A stretch of DNA of 16,401 nt from WLWS01 sp047638675 (GCA_047638675.1 JBLIML010000075.1:1-16401), one strand, 5' to 3'; positions 1 through 7,010 are shown, numbered from the stretch's first letter. The notes: generated from the sequence alone by a model not told the origin. Translations and numbers: made by a program.

Positions 1-717
1 ACTCGTGTCTGTGCATATGATCGGTCGGGTTATGGTTGGAGCGATATGGGTCCTTTACCACGGACCAGTAAACGTCTGGTGGATGAACTACACAGGCTGC
101 TCTTCAAAGCCAAGGTTCCAGGTCCATACATTCTGGTGGGCCACTCATTCGGTGGATATGTAGCGCGCTATTATGCCAGTGTTTACCCAAAGGAAATGGC
201 AGGGCTTGTGCTGATTGAATCATCCCATCCTGAGCAGGTTGAACGACTGCCACAGAACAAAAGAAACTCAAAAACGCAATATCCGCCACACAGCAGAACC
301 TATAATGTTTCTCATCCAGTTATGCATGAGCATTATCCTGTACAGGCACGGGCCAATGCTTATCACTTGATGTCTTCCTGGAAATACAAATTCACCCAAC
401 GCGAAGAAATGCTGAGTCTGCCTCATAGCGCAAAAGAAGTGCAGGGCGCAGAGCCCTTGCCAAACATCCCATTGGTTGTGTTGACTAGAGGAAAGCGAGT
501 TTGGCCGAATAACGACTATGGTGATGAAATGGAAAAGATCTGGATGGAGATGCAGGATGAGCTAGCTCTGTTGAATGAGGGTGCAATACATCTAATCGCA
601 GAACGAAGCGGACACTCCATCCATCTCGATCAGCCGGAATTTGTGATTTCCGCCTTGAGGGTATTATTGAATAATCAGGGATCGACGCCGTCTCATTCTA
701 AACAGGAAGGGTATTGA
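1..717 (+). CDS. Alpha/beta hydrolase, C-terminal 238 residues (5' end outside window)
   Basis: The frame is open from base 1 and ends at TGA 715-717. The codons before the ATG at 46 read VCAYDRSGYGWSDMG, a conserved alpha/beta-hydrolase segment (strand beta-4 region, oxyanion side), so the gene starts left of the window and 46 is an internal Met. The nucleophile elbow GHSFGG has its Ser codon at 145-147. The likely catalytic His is in ERSGHSIHLDQPEFV near 613-618, followed by the usual last helix. This is the general fold of esterases, lipases, haloperoxidases and epoxide hydrolases; nothing visible fixes the substrate. The visible part shows no membrane segment. A stem-loop follows 13 nt after the stop. 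Fold assignment is firm, specific function unknown. Confidence 0.85.
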   Translation, partial: TRVCAYDRSGYGWSDMGPLPRTSKRLVDELHRLLFKAKVPGPYILVGHSFGGYVARYYASVYPKEMAGLVLIESSHPEQVERLPQNKRNSKTQYPPHSRTYNVSHPVMHEHYPVQARANAYHLMSSWKYKFTQREEMLSLPHSAKEVQGAEPLPNIPLVVLTRGKRVWPNNDYGDEMEKIWMEMQDELALLNEGAIHLIAERSGHSIHLDQPEFVISALRVLLNNQGSTPSHSKQEGY

Positions 718-730
718 TTTAAAAACGTAA

Positions 731-757
731 TGTCCCACCGCACCAGGCGGTGGGACA
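731..757. terminator. Bidirectional stem-loop terminator between convergent genes
   Basis: An 11-bp perfect stem (731-741 with 747-757) closes a 5-nt loop, in the 65-nt gap between the hydrolase stop and the DUF992 stop. Read on the minus strand the stem is followed by TTACGTTTTT, a reasonable U-tract, so it should terminate the DUF992 transcript. On the plus strand the following T-run is weak (ctaattgattctt). The position between two convergent stops supports a shared terminator. Confidence 0.75.
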
Positions 758-782
758 CTAATTGATTCTTACAGCGTAAAAC

Positions 783-1286
783 TTAGTTGGCTTTTTCTAT
801 ATAAAGAAAGCCAATGCCAGCAGAAGCTCCTAAACCTTTGTTAGTTTCCAGTGCCAGAGGTTGCAGACTCAAATTTTGAGCGCCAGCACCGACTAACACT
901 TTAGCACCGAGACCAACACCCACGGAGGCCGCAGCTTGACCACCAACATATTTGCCCGCAAGCGCATAGGCACCGGGGTTAGTGTTAGATGTAGCGGATA
1001 TCACTGCAAATGAAATATGCTCATCCGATTTGAAGCTTAAATCCAGTCCTAGTGCGATACCAGCTTCCCCGTTATAACGTTCCAGCACGCCTTGATTATT
1101 AAATGTGCATTGGACATCAGCGGTGGAGCGAATCAACAGATTGACACGAGAGCCCGGGACAACACTACATTTAAGTACGCCGAGTTCGAGGCCGGCCTTG
1201 TCTTCAGCGACAGCAGAGTTAAAAGATAAGGCAAAGGCGAGAGCCAGTATTGCCGTGACAGATTTAAATAACTTCAGATTTTTCAT
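783..1286 (-). CDS. Secreted DUF992 family protein
   Basis: A 167-residue protein with a Sec signal peptide: basic start MKNLKLFK, hydrophobic core about residues 9-22, and likely cleavage after SAVA (about residue 27). The mature part has the DUF992 pattern: GVLKCSV near the start of the mature chain, a second Cys in VQCTFN (the two may form a disulfide), ERYNGEAGIALGLD, then PGAYALAGKYVGG and a Gly/Ala-rich run with LVGAGAQNLSLQPL and a GLGASAGIGFLYIE end. The length is normal for the family. The Shine-Dalgarno GGAAGGAG lies about 7 nt upstream of the ATG, which fixes the start. It is monocistronic, ending at the stem-loop 731-757. The function of DUF992 is not established; a periplasmic or surface-exposed beta-rich protein is my inference. 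I know the family mainly from Alphaproteobacteria. Confidence 0.85.
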   Translation of the reverse strand: MKNLKLFKSVTAILALAFALSFNSAVAEDKAGLELGVLKCSVVPGSRVNLLIRSTADVQCTFNNQGVLERYNGEAGIALGLDLSFKSDEHISFAVISATSNTNPGAYALAGKYVGGQAAASVGVGLGAKVLVGAGAQNLSLQPLALETNKGLGASAGIGFLYIEKAN

Positions 1287-1317
1287 GTAAACGCTCCTTC
1301 CTTCTTCTTCAATAGTG

Positions 1318-1347
1318 AATTAACAGCTTATTAGATTTTAACGTCAA
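1318..1347 (-). promoter_or_regulatory. Weak candidate promoter of the DUF992 gene
   Basis: On the minus strand a TTGACG box (1342-1347) is followed after 18 nt by TTAATT (1318-1323), about 30 nt upstream of the start codon. The -35 box is good and the -10 box poor. The rest of the 1287-1566 spacer is AT-rich and shows no ORF or RNA that I can support. Confidence 0.3.
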
Positions 1348-1566
1348 AATACATTGATATGTTAATCGCTCAGGTTAATTTTTCGTTAAGATTCAATTTT
1401 AGCTTGCTCGCAAGAGAACGGAGTCTAAACTGTGGTAATCAAAGACTGAAAATAAAGTAAAGGCTTATTCAAAGTGTCTACTTCGATTTCTTCGATAATG
1501 AGCTTATACAAGCCGACAATTGGACTCTGTTAAACCAGTAAAAGTTCTGATTTTACGGATTAATAG

Positions 1567-1642
1567 TGGTGCTCCCTACGAGACTCGAACTCGTGTTTCC
1601 GGCGTGAGAGGCCAGCGTCCTGGGCCACTAGACGAAGGGAGC
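1567..1642 (-). tRNA. tRNA-Glu (anticodon CUC), CCA encoded
   Basis: A 76-nt cloverleaf reads from 1642 down to 1567. The acceptor is GCTCCCT paired with AGGGAGC, with discriminator A and genomic CCA (1567-1569). The D arm GTCT...AGGAC is of the type seen in E. coli tRNA-Glu. The anticodon stem is CTGGC/GCCGG (one G-U pair) with loop CTCTCAC, so the anticodon is CUC at 1606-1608. The T arm is ACGAG-TTCGAGT-CTCGT. It decodes GAG. The common gammaproteobacterial isoacceptor is UUC, which reads GAA and GAG, so this is presumably the supplementary isoacceptor. It stands alone, head to head with pcnB. Confidence 0.97.
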
Positions 1643-1656
1643 ATGAAAACAGTGGT

Positions 1657-1685
1657 ATTATACGCACCCATAAGCCCAGAACCAA
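1657..1685 (-). promoter_or_regulatory. Sigma-70-type promoter of tRNA-Glu
   Basis: On the minus strand, TTGGTT (1680-1685) is followed after exactly 17 nt by a perfect TATAAT (1657-1662). The tRNA 5' end at 1642 lies 14 nt beyond the -10 box, leaving a leader of about 7-8 nt. The promoter sits inside the 74-nt gap shared with divergent pcnB, so the two transcription units may influence each other. Confidence 0.75.
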
Positions 1686-1716
1686 CTCTTGTGAACAAAA
1701 AAACAGCGTAAAATCA

Positions 1717-3045
1717 ATGAGCTCAGATGTAAAAGTAAAAAATCTGGAAATTCTAAAACCAGCACCGCGAATCATTCCTCGTGAAGAACACATTATTTCA
1801 CGGGCAAATATCAGTGAAAGTGCCTTAAAGGTTCTGTATCGCCTTAGCAATGCAGGCTTTCAGGCCTATCTAGTGGGGGGGAGTGTCAGGGATCTTCTTT
1901 TAGGTAGAGAACCTAAAGATTTTGATGTGGCCACCGATGCTTTACCCGAGCAGATCCGGGAGTTATTTCGCAATTCTCGATTGATCGGAAGGCGTTTTCG
2001 ATTGGTTCATGTGCGTTATGGCAGGGATATCATTGAAGTCTCGACCTTCAGAGCGGCTCATCCGGACGTGGATAATGCGGCAGGTGAATCGCTGGAAGGC
2101 CGGATTATTCGAGATAATGTTTATGGCAATATTGATGAAGATGTCTGGAGACGGGATCTTTCAGTGAATGCGCTCTTCTACAATATCAAGGATTTTTCCG
2201 TTGTCGATTACGTCGGTGGTATGCAGGACATCCTCGCGGGGCGAATTCGTATGGTTGGCGATCCGGTCCAACGTTATATTGAAGATCCCGTGAGAATGTT
2301 GCGGGCGGTGAGATTTGCGGTGAAATTGGGTTTTCGCATCGATGCGGCAACTGAAGAGCCCTTGCTACATCACGCGCATTTACTGAATGAGATCCCCTCC
2401 GCGCGATTATTCGAAGAAACCCTTAAATTGTTTCTAGGCGGATATGCCCTACAGACTTTTGAACGACTTCGTCACTACGGATTATTCGCGCAACTGTTTC
2501 CGCAAACAGAAGAAATATTGTCAACGCAGGAAGGCGGTTTTCCTCATACATTGTTAATACATGCTCTGGATAATACGGATAAACGATTAGCCGAAGACAA
2601 GCCGGTAACACCTGGCTTTATATTGGCAGCCCTATTGTGGGAGCCAATGCAGGAACTTGCTCGGGACTACGTGGCTCAAGGCCAAACTGAAACCAATGCA
2701 CTAAGTCTTGCCTCAGATGTAGTGGTATCGCGTCAAGTCACCACAACCGCAATGCCCAGGCGATTTACGCAATTTGCTCGCGATGTTTGGCAATTGCAGC
2801 CTCGATTAACACGCCGTGCCGGGAAACGCCCGTTTCGTTTGCTTGAACATCCTAAATTCCGAGCCGCTTATGATTTCCTGATGCTGCGCGCACAAGCGGG
2901 TGAAGATGTGCAGGAGTTGGTGGATTGGTGGACCGAATTTCAGGAGGAAAACAGTGAATTGTTGGCGACAAAGGAGCCTCGAAAACCGGCAGGCAGATCT
3001 CGACGACAACACTCGCATCGACGTCCATCCAAGCCGAAGAAGTAA
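1717..3045 (+). CDS. pcnB: Poly(A) polymerase I
   Basis: A 442-residue class II nucleotidyltransferase. It adds poly(A) to RNA 3' ends and so promotes RNA decay by 3' exonucleases. The nucleotidyltransferase head has YLVGGSVRDLLLG (residues 51-63) and the metal-binding pair in DFDVATDA (D68, D70). It continues with RRFRLVHVRYG, then EDVWRRDLSVNALFYN (141-156), the RNA/ATP-binding segment, and EDPVRMLRAVRFAVKLGF. The C-terminal extension ends in a strongly basic tail (RSRRQHSHRRPSKPKK). That tail and the match to E. coli PcnB rather than to CCA-adding enzymes favour poly(A) polymerase; the next gene being folK, as in E. coli, supports it. No strong Shine-Dalgarno precedes ATG 1717, so the exact start is moderately sure. 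Its stop overlaps the folK start (TAATG). Confidence 0.93.
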   Translation: MSSDVKVKNLEILKPAPRIIPREEHIISRANISESALKVLYRLSNAGFQAYLVGGSVRDLLLGREPKDFDVATDALPEQIRELFRNSRLIGRRFRLVHVRYGRDIIEVSTFRAAHPDVDNAAGESLEGRIIRDNVYGNIDEDVWRRDLSVNALFYNIKDFSVVDYVGGMQDILAGRIRMVGDPVQRYIEDPVRMLRAVRFAVKLGFRIDAATEEPLLHHAHLLNEIPSARLFEETLKLFLGGYALQTFERLRHYGLFAQLFPQTEEILSTQEGGFPHTLLIHALDNTDKRLAEDKPVTPGFILAALLWEPMQELARDYVAQGQTETNALSLASDVVVSRQVTTTAMPRRFTQFARDVWQLQPRLTRRAGKRPFRLLEHPKFRAAYDFLMLRAQAGEDVQELVDWWTEFQEENSELLATKEPRKPAGRSRRQHSHRRPSKPKK

Positions 3046-3545
3046 TGTTGAGTTGCTACATCGGTCTGGGCAGTAACATTGAGCAGCCCAGGCAACAAAT
3101 AATCCGCGCCATCGCTGAATTAAGTACACTCAAATCTTCAAAACTGCTTTGTGTCTCATCCCTCTATCAAAGTAAACCACTAGGACCACAGGATCAGCCA
3201 GATTACGTCAATGCAGTGGCGAAGCTGGAGACCTCTTTACCAGCGGGTAATCTGCTTGCCCTTCTACAAGATATTGAGTTGGCGCATGATCGTGTGCGCG
3301 GAGAACATTGGGGACCACGCACGCTGGATCTGGATCTTCTGCTCTATGGCGATGAACAAATCAAAAGTGAGCACTTGACTGTGCCACACCCGGAAATAAG
3401 AAATAGAAATTTCGTGTTAATCCCCTTGTCTGAGATCTCAGCAGAACTCACAATCCCGGGCATGGGAACTTTAGTGAATATGGTGACACAAGTTGATCGT
3501 AGCGGCCTGGAGATAATTACTGCCGGCGACTATCACGATGAATAA
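3045..3545 (+). CDS. folK: 2-amino-4-hydroxy-6-hydroxymethyldihydropteridine pyrophosphokinase (HPPK)
   Basis: A 166-residue cytosolic enzyme of folate synthesis that transfers pyrophosphate from ATP to 6-hydroxymethyl-7,8-dihydropterin. It begins CYIGLGSNIEQP, has the pterin-binding SSLYQSKPLGPQDQPDYVNA stretch, and the family signature HWGPRTLDLDLLLYG with the two Mg-binding Asp residues (DLD). PHPEIRNRNFVLIPLSEI follows. Length is typical. The ATG overlaps the pcnB stop by one base (TAATG), indicating translational coupling; GAAGAAG just upstream may act as the ribosome site. Its last 8 nt overlap the next gene. Confidence 0.96.
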   Translation: MLSCYIGLGSNIEQPRQQIIRAIAELSTLKSSKLLCVSSLYQSKPLGPQDQPDYVNAVAKLETSLPAGNLLALLQDIELAHDRVRGEHWGPRTLDLDLLLYGDEQIKSEHLTVPHPEIRNRNFVLIPLSEISAELTIPGMGTLVNMVTQVDRSGLEIITAGDYHDE

Positions 3546-4182
3546 TGCGCGTATGAAATATATGGTCGTAGAAGGCCCTATTGGTGTTGGCAAAACTGTT
3601 TTGGCAAAACGTCTGGCGAATACTTTTAAGGCTGAGTTGATGTTGGAGAATCCTGAGGACAATCCATTTTTACCCAAGTTTTATGAAGACCCAAAAAATT
3701 CCGCGTTACCGACCCAACTACATTTTTTATTTCAACGGCTGAAAATGATAGAAGTTCTGCGACAGACAGACATGTTTAAACCTGCCCAGATTTCCGATTT
3801 TCTTATGCAAAAAGATCAATTGTTCGCAGAGGTGACGCTGAATGACAGTGAATTCGATCTCTATAATCAGGTCTATAGTCGTCTGGTGCTTGAGGCACCC
3901 ATACCGGATCTGGTCATTTATCTGCAAGCGCCTGTGGATTTATTGTTGAAGCGTATATATGAGCGTAAAATTGTCTACGAAAAAAGGATTGAAGATGTTT
4001 ATCTAAATAAAATATCAGAAGCCTATATTAAATTTTTTTATCACTACAACGCATCGCCGACACTGATTGTCAACACCAGCGAAATCAATCTGGTTGACAG
4101 CGATGATGACTACGATTATTTGTTGAATTATATTCGCACGCTTTCTCCAGGAAAACATTACCTCAATCCACAAAAATTATGA
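3538..4182 (+). CDS. Deoxynucleoside kinase (dNK/dGK family)
   Basis: A 214-residue P-loop kinase. Walker A is GPIGVGKT (residues 13-20). It continues with LPTQLHFLFQRL (the segment that contacts the nucleoside), the family-typical ISDFLMQKDQLFAEVTL, DLVIYLQAPVDLLLKRI, and a lid-like basic stretch YERKIVYEKRIEDVYL. The family phosphorylates deoxyribonucleosides for salvage; specificity cannot be read from the sequence. The start at 3538 overlaps folK by 8 nt. An in-frame ATG at 3553 (MKYMVVEGP) matches the usual family start better and would remove the overlap, so the start is uncertain by five residues. Its stop overlaps the panB start (ATGA). As I recall, a kinase gene between folK and panB is a common gammaproteobacterial arrangement. 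Confidence 0.9.
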   Translation: MNNARMKYMVVEGPIGVGKTVLAKRLANTFKAELMLENPEDNPFLPKFYEDPKNSALPTQLHFLFQRLKMIEVLRQTDMFKPAQISDFLMQKDQLFAEVTLNDSEFDLYNQVYSRLVLEAPIPDLVIYLQAPVDLLLKRIYERKIVYEKRIEDVYLNKISEAYIKFFYHYNASPTLIVNTSEINLVDSDDDYDYLLNYIRTLSPGKHYLNPQKL

Positions 4183-4976
4183 GTACGAAAATATCCATTG
4201 CCCATTTACAGGAAATGAAAGCCAGATATGAAAAGATCTGTAGCTTGACTGCCTATGACGCTAGTTTTGCCACCATCCTTGATGACTCAGGTATAGAAGT
4301 GATCCTGGTGGGGGATTCTCTGGGAATGGTGTTACAGGGAGAAAACTCAACATTGAAAGTTAGCATGGATGATATGGTCTATCACACGAGAATTGTCAGT
4401 CCAGCGTGCCAACGGGCCTTGCTCATCGCCGATATGCCCTATCGCAGCTATAGGACGCCGGCGCTGGCACTTGAGAATGCCCGGCGACTGATGAATGAGG
4501 CTGGTGCAGATGCGGTCAAGTTAGAAGGTGGCGAGGAAGTCGCGGACATCGTAAAAATCTTAACGAATAATGATATCCCAGTGTGTGGCCATGTTGGTTT
4601 GCAGCCGCAATCTGTGGAGAAATATGGAGGTTACAAAGTACAGGGTCGTGATGAGAAAGGGGCTGAGCAAATTCTCAAGGGTGCCATAGCGCTGCAGCAG
4701 GCGGGCGCAATGATGATTGTGCTGGAGTGTATTCCGGCGGAGCTTGCAGAAAAGATTACTCACGCCATTAATGTGCCGACAATTGGTATCGGTGCAGGTG
4801 CAAATTGTGATGGCCAGGTGCTTGTTTTATATGATCTCCTGGGGGTTTCCCGGAAATCTCCACACATGGCGAAAAACTTCCTTGCAGAAAACGGCAATAT
4901 TCGCGATGCTATTGTCGCTTATGTCGAGGCAGTGAAATCCGGTAGTTTCCCTGCCGCCGAGCATAGCTTCAAATAA
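4179..4976 (+). CDS. panB: 3-methyl-2-oxobutanoate hydroxymethyltransferase
   Basis: A 265-residue TIM-barrel enzyme that makes ketopantoate from 2-oxoisovalerate and 5,10-methylene-tetrahydrofolate, the first step of pantothenate/CoA synthesis. Visible active-site landmarks, by analogy with E. coli PanB: VGDSLGM (D46) and IADMPY (D85), which bind Mg; KLEGG (E116); and the catalytic Glu in VLECIP (E183). CGHVGLQPQS, GIGAGANCDGQVLVLYDLLG and a normal C-terminus complete it. The ATG overlaps the kinase stop by 4 nt (ATGA) and has no clear Shine-Dalgarno of its own, so coupled translation is likely. It uses the folate cofactor line that FolK feeds, which fits the operon. Confidence 0.97.
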   Translation: MSTKISIAHLQEMKARYEKICSLTAYDASFATILDDSGIEVILVGDSLGMVLQGENSTLKVSMDDMVYHTRIVSPACQRALLIADMPYRSYRTPALALENARRLMNEAGADAVKLEGGEEVADIVKILTNNDIPVCGHVGLQPQSVEKYGGYKVQGRDEKGAEQILKGAIALQQAGAMMIVLECIPAELAEKITHAINVPTIGIGAGANCDGQVLVLYDLLGVSRKSPHMAKNFLAENGNIRDAIVAYVEAVKSGSFPAAEHSFK

Positions 4977-5055
4977 ACCGACAAAATTTAAAATAATAAT
5001 AATAAAAATAAAAATGAAATCATCAGTCGTTCAAGAAACCCGATCGGGAGGTCAT
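4977..5055 (+). promoter_or_regulatory. panB-panC spacer: A-rich tract, palindrome and panC ribosome site
   Basis: This 79-nt gap breaks the overlapping-gene pattern of the operon. It begins with an almost G/C-free run including four AAT units (about 4984-5012). It ends with the perfect palindrome CCCGATCGGG (5039-5048), which runs into the Shine-Dalgarno GGGAGG (5046-5051), 4 nt before ATG 5056. The ribosome site decides the panC start. Any regulatory role for the palindrome is speculation. Confidence 0.55.
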
Positions 5056-5910
5056 ATGGAAACTGTTTTTGACCTTGCTGGATTACATCGTGTGGTGACA
5101 AAATGGAAAGCCGAGGGGGCAACTATCGCCTTTGTCCCGACCATGGGTAATTTGCATCGGGGGCATTTTTCTCTTCTCGAGCGAGCTCGGGAACTTGCCG
5201 ATAAAAGTATCGTTAGTATTTTTGTTAACCCCATTCAATTTGGTAAGGGTGAAGATTACGAAAGTTATCCCAGCACCCTGGAAAACGATAGCACCGGTTT
5301 GGCAGACCGCGATCTGGATTTGCTCTTTGCGCCGGATCTAAAGCAACTCTACCCAAGAGGTGTGGATACAGATACACGTGTTCTCGTGCCCGGGCTCAGT
5401 AATATTCTTTGTGGACGTTTTCGACCCGAGCATTTTTCCGGGGTCGCCACAGTCGTTGCCAAACTGCTGATCAATACTCAACCCGATGTCGCCCTGTTTG
5501 GTGAAAAAGATTATCAGCAATTGTTAGTAGTGCGGCAAATGGCGGCGGATTTGTGTATGCCTATTGAGATAGTGGGTATGCCTATCATAAGAGAAGACGA
5601 TGGTCTGGCGATGAGCTCGCGTAATGCCTATCTCAATATGACTGAACGCAAACAGGCTCCTTTGATTCATGAATTATTACAGGCCGCGGCACAGCAGCTA
5701 CGTCATGCACCGGATAAAATTCCTGCGATAGAAGCAGAGGGGATGAAAGCGCTTGAGGCAGGCGGATTCAGACCAGAGTATTTCAGTGTTCGTCGCACTG
5801 AAGATCTGGCTGAGCCACGGGCACAGGATTTACGTCTTTCTATTCTTACCGCAGCGTGGTTGGGTACTGCTCGATTGATAGACAATGTGAAGGTATTGGT
5901 TGATGCGTAG
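5056..5910 (+). CDS. panC: Pantothenate synthetase
   Basis: A 284-residue enzyme that condenses pantoate and beta-alanine with ATP through a pantoyl-adenylate, downstream of PanB. It shows the nucleotidyltransferase motif MGNLHRGH (H34, H37), VNPIQFGKGEDYESYP, NILCGRFRPEHFSGVATVV, LFGEKDYQQL, and AMSSRN as the KMSKS-like loop. An upstream in-frame ATG at 5014 would add 14 unconserved residues. I chose 5056 because GGGAGG lies 4 nt before it and the length then agrees with E. coli PanC (283 residues, from memory). No panD gene follows; the beta-alanine source is outside the window. Confidence 0.96.
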   Translation: METVFDLAGLHRVVTKWKAEGATIAFVPTMGNLHRGHFSLLERARELADKSIVSIFVNPIQFGKGEDYESYPSTLENDSTGLADRDLDLLFAPDLKQLYPRGVDTDTRVLVPGLSNILCGRFRPEHFSGVATVVAKLLINTQPDVALFGEKDYQQLLVVRQMAADLCMPIEIVGMPIIREDDGLAMSSRNAYLNMTERKQAPLIHELLQAAAQQLRHAPDKIPAIEAEGMKALEAGGFRPEYFSVRRTEDLAEPRAQDLRLSILTAAWLGTARLIDNVKVLVDA

Positions 5911-6017
5911 AAGTTAAAAGCTTGTCCCCGCGAAGGCGGGGATCCAGTTGAATGAAGTATCGCATACAAGGCGATATCCTATTAGGTGTATTTAAGTTAA
6001 AAGTGGAAAGTTAAAAG
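5911..6017. repeat. Three direct copies of AAGTTAAAAG in the panC-cinA spacer
   Basis: The decamer AAGTTAAAAG occurs at 5911-5920 (directly after the panC stop), 5994-6003 and 6008-6017. The last copy contains the first base of the GTG start of the next gene. Between copies one and two lie a GC-rich hairpin (listed separately) and a weaker one, TATCGC...GCGATA (5958-5963 with 5971-5976). There is no ORF here. The bracketed arrangement resembles a small inserted repeat element. Confidence 0.6.
5924..5943. repeat. GC-rich hairpin, REP-like
   Basis: A perfect 7-bp stem TCCCCGC/GCGGGGA (5925-5931 with 5936-5942) with a GAAG loop, extendable by a G-T pair. No T-run follows, so it is not a standard intrinsic terminator. 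As I recall, near-identical CCCCGC-GAAG-GCGGGGATCC elements recur in the intergenic regions of many bacteria, so I call it a dispersed repeat. It could still stabilise the 3' end of the pan transcript. Confidence 0.55.
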
Positions 6018-6763
6018 TGAGCAGAGATATTACAGCTTGCGTCATTATAATAGGGAATGAGATTCTTTCAGGGAGAACACAGGATTTGAATCTGGCCTTT
6101 ATTGGTCAGCGATGTGATGAGTTAGGAATTCAGTTGAACGAGACACGTGTCATTCCTGATGTGATGGCAACGATTGTGTCAACCGTTAATGAATGTCGTG
6201 CTAAATTCACCTACGTCTTTACCACCGGTGGCATCGGTCCAACTCACGACGATATAACCTCCGCTGCGATTGCCGAAGCTTTCGGCAAAAAAATAATACG
6301 AAGTGATGAAGCGGTAGCGGCCATGGACGATTATTATGATTCTAATTCGGGGACGTTGACCGAGGCACGTCTGAAAATGGCTGATGTGCCGGAAGATGTT
6401 GTACTCATTGATAACCCCGTCAGTGGTGCGCCGGGATTTCAGATTGAAAACGTTTTTGTGCTTGCGGGTGTTCCAGGCATCATGCGCGCCATGTTCGATG
6501 GTATCACCAATAAACTGATCGGTGGCGCGCCGATATTAACTGATTATGTTGTCACCAATCTGGGCGAAAGTGCGATCGCTGTGGATCTCGGCAGACTTCA
6601 GGATGTCTACGCCGATGTTAGTATTGGTAGTTATCCCTATTTCAAGGAAGGAAAGTTTGGCGTTAACCTGGCGCTGCGTTCGACAGATGCAGATCGGCTC
6701 GCGGAATTGAAAGCTGAATTGAAAAAAGTGATCATGGGTTTGAGGGGACGAATCATCGAGTAA
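6017..6763 (+). CDS. CinA N-terminal / MoCF-biosynthesis domain protein, stand-alone
   Basis: A 248-residue COG1058-type protein starting at GTG 6017. The MoCF/MoaB-like fold is visible in ACVIIIGNEILSGRTQDLN (7-25), VFTTGGIGPTHDDITSAAIA (67-86, nucleotide-binding loop), then DNPVSGAPGFQIENVFVLAGVP. It lacks the C-terminal PncC (NMN deamidase) domain of full-length CinA. Instead there is a short alpha/beta tail (GSYPYFKEGKFGVNLALRS). CinA-N domains have been linked to ADP-ribose pyrophosphatase activity; a true competence role is not implied. Often annotated 'molybdopterin-binding' or 'competence/damage-inducible protein A'. The start codon abuts a copy of the AAGTTAAAAG repeat, and the ribosome site (GGAAAG, 6005-6010) is weak. 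Hairpin repeats flank the gene on both sides. Confidence 0.88.
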   Translation: MSRDITACVIIIGNEILSGRTQDLNLAFIGQRCDELGIQLNETRVIPDVMATIVSTVNECRAKFTYVFTTGGIGPTHDDITSAAIAEAFGKKIIRSDEAVAAMDDYYDSNSGTLTEARLKMADVPEDVVLIDNPVSGAPGFQIENVFVLAGVPGIMRAMFDGITNKLIGGAPILTDYVVTNLGESAIAVDLGRLQDVYADVSIGSYPYFKEGKFGVNLALRSTDADRLAELKAELKKVIMGLRGRIIE

Positions 6764-6780
6764 TATTTTATTATCATATG

Positions 6781-6805
6781 CATTCCCACGCGGAGCGTGG
6801 GAACG
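6781..6805. repeat. Dispersed hairpin repeat (TTCCCACGC/GCGTGGGAA)
   Basis: A perfect 9-bp stem (6783-6791 with 6795-6803) around a GGA loop, 20 nt after the cinA-like stop. As I recall, the 25-nt unit 6781-6805, read on the minus strand, matches a short palindromic repeat found in large numbers between genes of many Proteobacteria. There is no T-run, so at most it is a 3'-end stabiliser or weak terminator. Confidence 0.65.
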
Positions 6806-7010
6806 AGGTGTTGCGGGCTACCTTATGTTTTGCCTGTCCTGGAATGCTCCCTGATGAATAAATATTGGATGTGAACAAAGGGTTCGATGCGTGCGACGCC
6901 ACCTATAAGTAGATATAAACCCGCCAGATCTGTATATTTTCCCGATAATTTCAATAATTGGCGCAAGCTCAATGGCTTAGCACCAAAAAATAAGACTCAG
7001 GAAAGTGTAG
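6806..7010 (+). promoter_or_regulatory. Leader region of the pfa-like operon
   Basis: About 205 nt without a supportable ORF. AT-rich boxes exist (TATAAG 6904-6909, TATAAA 6914-6919, TATATT 6933-6938), but none has a convincing -35 at 16-18 nt, so I do not assign a promoter. AGGAAAG (6999-7005), 5 nt before ATG 7011, is an acceptable ribosome site for the first gene. The operon's promoter should lie here, because the previous gene ends before a hairpin repeat. Confidence 0.4.

Noticed and set aside
1403..1414. Small palindrome CTTGCTCGCAAG upstream of the DUF992 gene
   Set aside because: 5-bp arms with a 2-nt centre, not extendable; expected by chance at this length.
1520..1850. Open frames on both strands covering the tRNA-Glu gene and the start of pcnB
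   Set aside because: They translate a tRNA and the antisense of pcnB; the RNA fold and pcnB are far better supported.
5014..5055. ATG 5014 as the panC start
   Set aside because: It would add 14 residues unlike the family and has no ribosome site; GGGAGG stands before ATG 5056.
5924..5943. Intrinsic terminator after panC
   Set aside because: Good GC stem, but no following T-run on either strand; better explained as a dispersed repeat.
6865..6938. Sigma-70 promoter for the pfa-like operon
   Set aside because: Several TATA-like boxes, but none pairs with an acceptable -35 hexamer at 16-18 nt spacing.
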